Part shown: positions 1 through 5,019 of the stretch, in pieces | Layout of the letters: every line of letters begins with the position of its first letter | How positions within the stretch are numbered: position 1 is the first letter of the stretch | NCBI GenBank assembly: GCA_017411665.1 | Contig: JAFQPT010000028.1 | Location: 1-5,019 of the forward strand | DNA: 5,019 nt | Direction: 5' to 3' | Origin: Oscillospiraceae bacterium | GTDB lineage: Bacteria > Bacillota_A > Clostridia > Oscillospirales > Oscillospiraceae | Translations under genes and position numbers: made by a program | Notes under the pieces: generated by a model | What the model was told of the DNA's origin: nothing | The model's database searches: none | The model's input: the letters and a program-made list of their open reading frames with translations, nothing else

Positions 1-420
1 GGGACAACCATGGTTGCCCTTTACTTTGCCTCTCGATATGTTTATGTCTGCAATCTTGGTGACAGTCGTGCGTATCGTCTCAGAGGAAATGAGTTCATGC
101 AGATTTCCGAAGACCACGTGGAAAAGATTGAACGCTATGACCAGAACGGAAAGCTGAGAAAGGCACCTCTGACCCAGCATCTGGGTATTGACCCGGAGGA
201 ACTGATGATTGAGCCTTATATTGCAAAGGGCGAAATCGTAAGAGGCGACTATTATCTGCTGTGCAGCGATGGCTTGACCGATATGCTCACCAATCTGGAA
301 ATTTACAGCATTATCAAGTCTTATCAGCGCATTGACGAATGTGTGGACGCACTGATTAAGGCAGCCCTGGAAAAGGGCGGCAAGGATAATGTGACGGTGA
401 TTCTGGTGAAAATCGTATAA
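1..420 (+). CDS. PP2C-family Ser/Thr protein phosphatase, C-terminal part (5' truncated)
   Basis: This is the last 139 codons of a metal-dependent PP2C (PPM) phosphatase, which removes phosphate from Ser/Thr residues in the cytoplasm. The reading frame is open from base 1, and codons 1-3 (GTT) are the conserved start of a core strand, so the ATG at 10 is an internal Met and not the start. Visible motifs, counted from the window edge: GTTMVAL at 1-7, NLGDSRAY at 18-25, SEDH at 36-39, LCSDGLTDML at 87-96 with metal-binding Asp90, and GGKDNVTVILV at 126-136 with metal-binding Asp129. The N-terminal metal-binding motifs lie outside the window; bacterial homologues run to about 240-250 residues, so roughly 100 are missing. 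The segment between SEDH and LTQHLG (18 residues) looks shorter than the flap region of PrpC/Stp-type enzymes. It precedes two kinases and is the likely opposing enzyme. The family assignment is firm; substrates are unknown. Confidence 0.95.
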   Translation, partial: GTTMVALYFASRYVYVCNLGDSRAYRLRGNEFMQISEDHVEKIERYDQNGKLRKAPLTQHLGIDPEELMIEPYIAKGEIVRGDYYLLCSDGLTDMLTNLEIYSIIKSYQRIDECVDALIKAALEKGGKDNVTVILVKIV

Positions 421-468
421 ACCGAAATATTATTTGGTTCAGTTGACTGTGAAGCAGAATAAAAGACT

Positions 469-498
469 TTGAAATTACTGTTTTTCAGCTGATATAAG
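469..498 (+). promoter_or_regulatory. Second, weaker promoter candidate
   Basis: TTGAAA (469-474) and TATAAG (493-498) are separated by 18 bases, and TGA at 490-492 gives an extended -10. It lies immediately upstream of the other candidate, so the two may be alternative start sites or one may be a chance match in AT-rich sequence. It would drive the same kinase genes. Confidence 0.3.
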
Positions 499-527
499 TT
501 GGAATCTGTAATAATTCCTGTTACAAT
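499..527 (+). promoter_or_regulatory. Candidate sigma-A-type promoter with extended -10
   Basis: A -35-like TTGGAA (499-504) is followed after exactly 17 bases by a -10-like TACAAT (522-527), preceded by TGT (519-521), which makes an extended -10 element. The -10 matches TATAAT at five of six bases and the -35 matches TTGACA at four of six. Transcription would start near 534-535, giving a leader of about 127 nt before the kinase start codon. The spacer also carries an inverted repeat, GGAAT (501-505) and ATTCC (514-518), which could be an operator or chance. This is the best promoter candidate in the window, judged from consensus match only. Confidence 0.5.
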
Positions 528-647
528 GGAAACAACTGTCGTGGAATTGTGCAGTCAAAGTTTTTGAAGGTCTTAGGGTAACAAGATGAAACGGCAAACA
601 AATCGCATTGTCGGAAACCGCAAAATAGTAAATGGATAATACATAAC

Positions 648-651
648 GGAG
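648..651 (+). promoter_or_regulatory. Ribosome binding site of first kinase
   Basis: GGAG at 648-651 lies 9 bases before the ATG at 661. An in-frame TGA at 652-654 sits directly upstream, so 661 is the earliest possible ATG in this frame. Site and stop together fix the start of the kinase. Confidence 0.85.
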
Positions 652-660
652 TGAGAGAGT

Positions 661-2985
661 ATGAAATACGATAAAGTCCCCGTGTTTCCCGGTTGGGAAA
701 TCGTAGATGAAATCGGACAAGGCAGTTTTGGGTCTGTCTTTGAAATCAAGAAAACAGAATCCTACGGTGATACGGAACATTCTGCAATGAAGATGATCAG
801 TATTCCTTCTTCTCAGAATGAAGTAAAGAGCTATCGGGATGAAGGCTTGGATGACAGAAGCATTACTGCGCTGTTTAAGAGCAAAATGGAGGACATCACT
901 GCGGAATTCAGTTTGATGTCCAAGCTGAAAGGCACCAGCAATATTGTCAGCTACGAAGACCACAGTGTTTCCACCCGTGACGGCGGAATTGGCTGGGACA
1001 TCCTGATTCGTATGGAGCTGCTGACCTCTCTGCCCGACTATCTTGCACAGTTTAAGGGCTATGACGAAAAAATTGTGCTGCGCCTTGCGAAGGATATTTG
1101 CAGTGCATTGATGTTGTGCAGCAGACACGATATTATTCACCGCGACATCAAGCCCTCCAATATTTTTATCAGCAAGAATGGAGACTTTAAACTGGGCGAC
1201 TTTGGCATTGCCAAAACATCCGACCATACTACCATCGGGACAAAGGCAGGTACCTCCAACTACATGGCCCCCGAAGTTTACAACAACAGACCCTATGGTG
1301 CCAATGTAGATATTTATTCTCTGGGCATGGTTTTGTACTGGATGATGAACGAACGCAGAGGCCCGTTCTTGCCTCTGCCTCCCGAAGCTCCTGTGGTCAG
1401 TCAGTGGGCGGCTGCAACCGAAAAGCGCATGAACGGTACTCCCATTCCTGCACCGAAGAATGGCAGCGACGCACTGAAAGCCATCGTTATGAAGGCTTGC
1501 GCGTTTGATCCCAAGGACCGTTATCAGACTGCTGAGGATATGTGGGACGATCTGCAGACTATGGGACAGAAAAAGACAGCTATTCCCGGTGTGAATAACC
1601 GCACTGTCTATCAGAAGAATCCCGTAAAACAGGTCAAGCGGGATCCTGCCGAAGCGGAAATTGAGGCAACCATCGTTGACAGACCCATTGTTACCGAGGT
1701 GAAGAATCAGCCGGCAGAAATCAAATCCGATACAAACAATCGGAAGGAAAAACCGAAAAAAGAACCGAAAGCCAAAAAGGAAAAGCCCGAGAAGCCGGTG
1801 AAGAAAAAGAAGGCTCCACTGCTGATTGCTGTAGTTGTTGCGATTGCGGTTCTGGCTGCGATCGTTGGCGGCTTGTTTGGCGGAAGCGGCAGTGACAATT
1901 CCGCAGTGATCGATTCGGATGAAGTGCTTTATTACGTAATCAATGACGAAGTGTCTCTGCGTTATATTCTCAATGAATCCGATGAGGCAATCATCCTTGG
2001 CTTTGAATATGGGGATGATTTGTTTGGCACCTTGGAGCTGCCTTCGGAAATCGATGGCCATCCGGTCACCGAAATTGGAGAAAGTGCGTTTTACGGGCGA
2101 AGCGGGCTGAGAAAGGTTGTCCTGCCCGGTAATCTGAAAATCATCGGTAACTACGCATTTAACGGCTGCAGCAGTCTGGAAGTAGCCGACCTTCCCGACA
2201 GTGTTGAATATATCGGCTCTTATGCATTTAAGAATTGCGCCAACTTGCAGGAAGTGCGAATTCCCACTTCTACCGTAACAGTGGAAAGCGATGCGTATGG
2301 AGGCTGTTCCGGTTTGACAACGCTTACGATCCTGAATCCGGACTGTGTTTTTGTTGATTATACTTTCCGCGGCTGCGCTGCATTGACCAATGTATCTCTG
2401 CCTGAGGGAATGTCTGAGATTCCCGCATATATGTTTAGTAATTGTATTGCATTACAGGTGATTATTCTTCCTGAATCTGTTAGATTCATTGGCTCCAACG
2501 CATTTTCCGGCTGCGTTGCTTTGCAGGAAATACAGTTGCCCGAGGGACTTGAAACAATAGAAGCGGATACGTTTGCGGGATGCATTTCTCTGAAAAAGGT
2601 TGTTTTCGGAAACGGTCTTTCCGAGATTAAGCGATATGCATTTGACAGCTGCTATGCTTTGGAAGAAATTGTGATTCCTGCATCTGTTAAGAAAATCGAC
2701 AGTGGCGCATTTATGCTGTGCAGCTCTCTGAAAACCGTAAAGATTTTAGGTGCTACCGAAATCTCTCTGGAAGCGTTTAATGGCTGCAAGGCCTTGCAGG
2801 AAATTACTCTGCCCGAAAGTCTGACCCGTTTCGGATCGGATATCTTTAAGGACTGCAATCAGCTGCAGACAGTCAACTACTGTGGTAGCGAGGAAATGTG
2901 GAAGCATATCTACAACAGTGACGTAGTGATCCCTGCTAACGTGGTATTTAATTATAATTATGTTGAGGAAGCTCCTCAAGAATAA
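661..2985 (+). CDS. Receptor-like Ser/Thr protein kinase with extracellular BspA-type leucine-rich repeats
   Basis: This 774-residue protein phosphorylates Ser/Thr on unknown partners and is predicted to span the membrane once. Kinase domain, about 13-299: glycine loop GQGSFGSV (19-26), catalytic Lys44, probable helix-C Glu82, HRDIKPSN (160-167) with catalytic Asp162, DFG (180-182), APE (203-205), Asp217 and Arg287. All key residues are present, so it should be active; the HRD Arg and Thr-rich activation loop (T186, T190, T191, T194, T198) suggest control by activation-loop phosphorylation. Lys44 and Glu82 are 38 residues apart, which implies an insertion between strand 3 and helix C. A linker (300-385) ends in a Lys/Pro/Glu-rich stretch (361-384), then comes a membrane segment (about 386-407). 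The positive flank predicts an inside kinase and outside C-terminus. About twelve LRR_5 repeats (471-743) end in a cap with the pattern GSEEMW...NYNY. There is no PASTA domain. It probably shares a transcript with the kinase 73 bp downstream. Confidence 0.95.
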   Translation: MKYDKVPVFPGWEIVDEIGQGSFGSVFEIKKTESYGDTEHSAMKMISIPSSQNEVKSYRDEGLDDRSITALFKSKMEDITAEFSLMSKLKGTSNIVSYEDHSVSTRDGGIGWDILIRMELLTSLPDYLAQFKGYDEKIVLRLAKDICSALMLCSRHDIIHRDIKPSNIFISKNGDFKLGDFGIAKTSDHTTIGTKAGTSNYMAPEVYNNRPYGANVDIYSLGMVLYWMMNERRGPFLPLPPEAPVVSQWAAATEKRMNGTPIPAPKNGSDALKAIVMKACAFDPKDRYQTAEDMWDDLQTMGQKKTAIPGVNNRTVYQKNPVKQVKRDPAEAEIEATIVDRPIVTEVKNQPAEIKSDTNNRKEKPKKEPKAKKEKPEKPVKKKKAPLLIAVVVAIAVLAAIVGGLFGGSGSDNSAVIDSDEVLYYVINDEVSLRYILNESDEAIILGFEYGDDLFGTLELPSEIDGHPVTEIGESAFYGRSGLRKVVLPGNLKIIGNYAFNGCSSLEVADLPDSVEYIGSYAFKNCANLQEVRIPTSTVTVESDAYGGCSGLTTLTILNPDCVFVDYTFRGCAALTNVSLPEGMSEIPAYMFSNCIALQVIILPESVRFIGSNAFSGCVALQEIQLPEGLETIEADTFAGCISLKKVVFGNGLSEIKRYAFDSCYALEEIVIPASVKKIDSGAFMLCSSLKTVKILGATEISLEAFNGCKALQEITLPESLTRFGSDIFKDCNQLQTVNYCGSEEMWKHIYNSDVVIPANVVFNYNYVEEAPQE
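1816..1881 (+). other. Transmembrane segment of first kinase
   Basis: Residues 386-407 are a run of Leu, Ile, Val, Ala and Gly directly after KKKK (381-384) and before an uncharged Gly/Ser stretch. The basic flank sits on the kinase side, so the positive-inside rule places the kinase in the cytoplasm and the repeats outside. No N-terminal signal peptide is seen, so this segment would also be the targeting signal. Confidence 0.88.
2071..2889 (+). repeat. Twelve BspA-type (LRR_5) repeats in first kinase
   Basis: Residues 471-743 form twelve units of 22-24 residues with the pattern IGxxAFxxCxxLxxIxLPxSVx, so the coding DNA has a period near 69 bp. Units begin at residues 471, 494, 517, 541, 564, 586, 609, 632, 655, 678, 701 and 723. 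A Cys recurs at 503, 526, 549, 572, 595, 618, 641, 664 and 687 at exactly 23-residue steps, then at 709 and 732. The first unit has Arg in place of this Cys (YGRSGL), as expected of an N-terminal capping unit. Repeats of this family form solenoids used for binding; the ligand is unknown. Confidence 0.92.
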
Positions 2986-2999
2986 ATTGAGAGAAGCAA

Positions 3000-3026
3000 T
3001 GTACGGACAGTAAGACAACCCGTACA
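3000..3026 (+). repeat. Inverted repeat in the kinase-kinase spacer
   Basis: TGTACGG (3000-3006) and CCGTACA (3020-3026) are perfect reverse complements separated by 13 bases. RNA could fold into a 7-bp stem with a 13-nt loop. No T run follows, so it is not an intrinsic terminator. The last base of the right arm is the first base of an AGGTGAT sequence that could pair with 16S rRNA, so folding could affect initiation; it could also be a mild attenuator, a processing site or chance. Confidence 0.45.
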
Positions 3027-3048
3027 GGTGATAGATGAGAAGAGAATT

Positions 3049-3052
3049 GAGG
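3049..3052 (+). promoter_or_regulatory. Ribosome binding site of second kinase (chosen start)
   Basis: GAGG at 3049-3052, within TTGAGGGAAACG, lies 6 bases before the ATG at 3059. A second in-frame ATG at 3035 is preceded by AGGTGAT (3026-3032), also a good match to the 16S rRNA tail. The start at 3059 is preferred because the protein then begins at the same position as its paralogue: PVFPGWEI is at residues 7-14 in both. Confidence 0.7.
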
Positions 3053-3058
3053 GAAACG

Positions 3059-5019
3059 ATGAGTTATTCAGATATTCCTGTTTTTCCCGGTTGGGAGATC
3101 GTAAAAGAAATCGGTCAAGGCAGCTTTGGCTGTGTATATGAAATCAAGAAGACCGAAGCGTATGGCAGAACTGCCCATTCGGCAATGAAGCACATTCGCA
3201 TCCCCACCAGTGTGAACGAAATTAATGGATATCGCGATGAAGGTTACGACGATGCCAGCATTACGGCACTGTTCAAAAACCGCATGGAAGATATTACGGA
3301 AGAATTCAGCTTGATGTCCGTATTAAAGGGCACCAGCAACATCGTAAGCTACGAAGACCATGCGGTAATTGCCCACGATGACGGTATCGGCTGGGACATT
3401 TTGATTCGTATGGAGCTTCTGACTCCGCTGCCCGGTTACATGGGAACCGTTGCGATGAATGTGGAGCAGGCTGCGATTTCGGTAGGTATGGATATTTGCA
3501 GTGCTCTTGTCCGCTGTGAAAAGAACCATATCATTCACCGTGATATCAAGCCGTCCAATATCTTTGTGAACAAGGACGGGGACTTTAAGCTGGGTGACTT
3601 CGGCATTGCAAAGACTGCCGACCATACCACTCACGGTACAAAAACGGGTACATTCAACTACATGGCCCCTGAAGTATACGGCAACAGACCCTACGGGAAC
3701 AATGTAGATATTTATTCTTTGGGTATGGTTCTGTACTGGATTTTGAATGAGCGCCGCGGCCCGTTTATGCCGCTGCCGCCTCAAGTGCCTAAAACCAGTG
3801 ACCAGAGAATCGCAACGGAACGCCGTATGGACGGTGACCCGCTGCCTGCTCCCAGATATGGCAGCGAAGGCTTGAAGACTATTGTTTTGAGAGCCTGCGT
3901 CTACGACCCTGCAAAGCGCTATCAGTCTGCAGAAGATATGCTGCGAGATTTGGAACGTTTAAAGCGCGGTGGAGCCATTGAAGAGTTGGATGAAGAACTG
4001 ACTGTCCGTGTCGGGGTAAAGCCTGCTGTGGTTACTACAGTGTCTGTAAATGCATATACCAACGGGGATACAGCAGCGGATTTGCCCGATAGCACGTATT
4101 ATGATATGTCGGGAACGCATAATCAGAGTATGAAGGGGAACAACACTTCCACCGAGTCTTTGGAACTGGACAGAAAGCAGCTGGAAGAGACGGTAGAAAA
4201 AATTACCCGTGAGCTGCATCAGCAGGAAACCAAGGAGAAAAAGGGGGTTTCTTTCTTCGGATTTATCTGGAACAGTTTCAAGGCGGTCATCATGATCACG
4301 TTCTTGGCGATTATTGCAGTTGTCGGCTATGCGGGGTATACAGCGTATGAAATGCTGGAATCCGGTTTGCTGTACTCCATTGATGAGTCTATGGCAATCA
4401 GTATCACAGGCTACCGTGATGATACTTATACAACGTTTGTAATTCCCGAAAAGGTCGCATTCTTCCCGGTCACCTCAATCGCAGGCAGTGCGTTTAAGGG
4501 GAACACGGTGGTTGAGGAAATTATTATTCCTATGTCCGTCAATACGATTGATCGACAGGCGTTTGAAGGATGCACCTCTCTGAAGCGGATTGAGATTCCC
4601 TACGGCGTCATTTCCATCGGTGCAAGAGCGTTCTATGAATGCACAGCACTGGAAGAAGCGGTGATTGCCGATAGCGTAACGCTTTTGGATGCTTCTGCGT
4701 TCTATAATTGTGTGAATCTGAAAAAGGTTGTGCTTTCCGAATCTATTACCAAGATTCAGGCGTCTACTTTCTTTGGCTGTGAAAATCTGGTATATGTGAA
4801 TATTCCCAAGAATACAACGGAAATCTTGAATTCCGCATTCTCCAGATGCACCTCTTTGCAGACGGTTGTTCTGCCTGATACTGTAAAGAGTCTGGGTACA
4901 TATGCATTCTCCAACTGCACCTCTCTGGAGACAATCAATATCCATGATTCTATGGAAAAGATTTACGAAAGCGTATTCTCCGGCTGCAGTAATTTGAAGA
5001 TTTCCTATGAGGGAACGGA
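3059..5019 (+). CDS. Second receptor-like Ser/Thr kinase with BspA-type leucine-rich repeats (3' truncated)
   Basis: The frame stays open to the window end: 653 full codons plus GA of the next. The kinase domain (about 13-299) matches the upstream paralogue without gaps, about 208 of the first 300 residues identical by hand count. Catalytic residues fall at the same numbers: GQGSFGCV (19-26), Lys44, Glu82, HRDIKPSN (160-167), DFG (180-182), APE (203-205). After 300 similarity drops: the linker (301-405) is acidic and Thr/Ser-rich, not Lys/Pro-rich, and carries a charged, probably helical stretch at 366-395. A single membrane segment is at about 409-427. LRR_5 units start at 473 and continue to the edge. 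The last residues (SYEGT, then a GAN codon for Asp or Glu) resemble the C-terminal cap of the paralogue, so perhaps only 30 or so residues are missing. An ATG at 3035 would add eight residues (MRRELRET). Role: cytoplasmic kinase with an outside sensor domain; ligand and substrates unknown. Confidence 0.94.
   Translation, partial: MSYSDIPVFPGWEIVKEIGQGSFGCVYEIKKTEAYGRTAHSAMKHIRIPTSVNEINGYRDEGYDDASITALFKNRMEDITEEFSLMSVLKGTSNIVSYEDHAVIAHDDGIGWDILIRMELLTPLPGYMGTVAMNVEQAAISVGMDICSALVRCEKNHIIHRDIKPSNIFVNKDGDFKLGDFGIAKTADHTTHGTKTGTFNYMAPEVYGNRPYGNNVDIYSLGMVLYWILNERRGPFMPLPPQVPKTSDQRIATERRMDGDPLPAPRYGSEGLKTIVLRACVYDPAKRYQSAEDMLRDLERLKRGGAIEELDEELTVRVGVKPAVVTTVSVNAYTNGDTAADLPDSTYYDMSGTHNQSMKGNNTSTESLELDRKQLEETVEKITRELHQQETKEKKGVSFFGFIWNSFKAVIMITFLAIIAVVGYAGYTAYEMLESGLLYSIDESMAISITGYRDDTYTTFVIPEKVAFFPVTSIAGSAFKGNTVVEEIIIPMSVNTIDRQAFEGCTSLKRIEIPYGVISIGARAFYECTALEEAVIADSVTLLDASAFYNCVNLKKVVLSESITKIQASTFFGCENLVYVNIPKNTTEILNSAFSRCTSLQTVVLPDTVKSLGTYAFSNCTSLETINIHDSMEKIYESVFSGCSNLKISYEGT
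4283..4339 (+). other. Transmembrane segment of second kinase
   Basis: Residues 409-427 are hydrophobic (Ile, Leu, Val, Ala, Phe, Met) and follow a basic stretch (KEKK at 392-395 or so, and Lys408). An aromatic patch (FFGFIW, 399-404) just before could lie at the membrane surface. Orientation is predicted as kinase inside, repeats outside, as in the paralogue, although the sequence of the segment is not conserved between the two. Confidence 0.87.
4475..5019 (+). repeat. BspA-type (LRR_5) repeats in second kinase, cut by window end
   Basis: Seven complete units of exactly 23 residues begin at 473, 496, 519, 542, 565, 588 and 611, and an eighth begins at 634 and runs to the edge. The repeat Cys is at 505, 528, 551, 574, 597, 620 and 643, a perfect 23-residue ladder. 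The first unit has Asn at this position (FKGNTVV), again a non-Cys cap. The spacing is more regular than in the upstream protein, and the array looks shorter if the C-terminal cap begins at the edge. Confidence 0.92.

Larger units (their letters stand above)
421..660 (+). other. Intergenic region between phosphatase and first kinase gene
   Basis: This 240-bp stretch holds no convincing long gene. It contains two promoter-like elements (469-498 and 499-527), a possible 17-codon leader ORF (586-639), small AT-rich inverted repeats such as TCAAA-GTT-TTTGA at 555-567, and the ribosome binding site of the kinase. No good intrinsic terminator follows the phosphatase stop codon: the only hairpin there (421-438) is weak and has no T tract. 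The kinases may therefore have their own promoter while also receiving read-through from upstream. Confidence 0.7.
2986..3058 (+). other. Spacer between the two kinase genes
   Basis: This 73-bp gap has no convincing promoter and no terminator with a T tract, so the two kinases are probably co-transcribed. It holds a 7-bp inverted repeat (3000-3026), a near-copy of the downstream initiation region (2985-3001, followed by a four-codon ORF ending at 3013), and two possible ribosome binding sites for the second kinase (3026-3032 and 3049-3052). Confidence 0.7.

Noticed and set aside
10..12. ATG at 10 as the true start of the phosphatase
   Set aside because: The frame is open to the window edge, the preceding GTT codons fit the conserved PP2C core, and the N-terminal metal-binding motifs would be missing.
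421..438. Hairpin just after the phosphatase stop codon as a terminator
   Set aside because: The stem (ACCGAAAT with ATTTGGT) has a bulge, is AT-rich and has no following T tract.
443..448. TTGACT as a -35 element
   Set aside because: No acceptable -10 hexamer lies 16-18 bases downstream.
526..567. A 13-codon frame starting at ATG 526
   Set aside because: It overlaps the predicted -10 element and has no ribosome binding site.
475..2061. A 528-codon open frame on the minus strand opposite the first kinase
   Set aside because: Its product is rich in His, Cys, Phe and Asn with no recognisable domain, and it is fully antisense to a kinase with all catalytic motifs. It is a codon-bias shadow.
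2071..2889. The 69-bp periodicity as a CRISPR array or DNA satellite
   Set aside because: The units are diverged at the DNA level and contiguous without spacers; the period is the protein repeat length of 23 codons.
3323..3784. A minus-strand frame whose product resembles part of the minus-strand frame opposite the first kinase
   Set aside because: The apparent conservation (for example QRINIYI in both) follows from the two sense kinase genes being paralogous in the same register; it is not evidence of an antisense protein family.
4475..4945. Minus-strand frames opposite the second LRR region with repeated QRGA-like pieces
   Set aside because: The repetition is the reverse reading of the 69-bp LRR units on the + strand.

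Overview
The window reads as part of a chromosome from a gut-type member of the Bacillota, most likely class Clostridia. This is inferred from moderate base composition, strong AGGAGG-like ribosome binding sites, PknB-type kinases beside a PP2C phosphatase, and BspA-type (LRR_5) leucine-rich repeats of the kind common in anaerobic Clostridia. No taxonomic marker gene is present, so this is an inference. All supported genes are on the + strand.

Layout: 1-420 is the C-terminal part of a PP2C-family Ser/Thr protein phosphatase cut by the window edge. 421-660 is a 240-bp gap with two promoter-like elements, a possible 17-codon leader ORF and a clear ribosome binding site. 661-2985 is a complete 774-residue receptor-like kinase with an N-terminal Ser/Thr kinase domain, a Lys/Pro-rich linker, one membrane segment and about twelve BspA-type leucine-rich repeats. 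2986-3058 is a 73-bp spacer with a 7-bp inverted repeat and a near-duplicate of the next gene's initiation region. 3059 to the right edge is a second kinase of the same architecture, cut by the window end, with seven complete 23-residue repeats and the start of an eighth.

How the genes may work together: the phosphatase and the two kinases look like one reversible Ser/Thr phosphorylation module. Both kinases are predicted to keep the catalytic domain in the cytoplasm and place the repeat domain outside. The usual PASTA sensor of PknB-like kinases is therefore replaced by a leucine-rich repeat domain, a layout that resembles plant LRR receptor kinases by analogy only. The kinase halves of the two proteins align without a gap over 300 residues (about 69% identical by hand count). 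The linkers, membrane segments and repeat domains have diverged much more, as expected if a duplication produced two receptors with a shared output and different inputs. The phosphatase would be the off switch. No substrate, ligand or partner can be read from the window.
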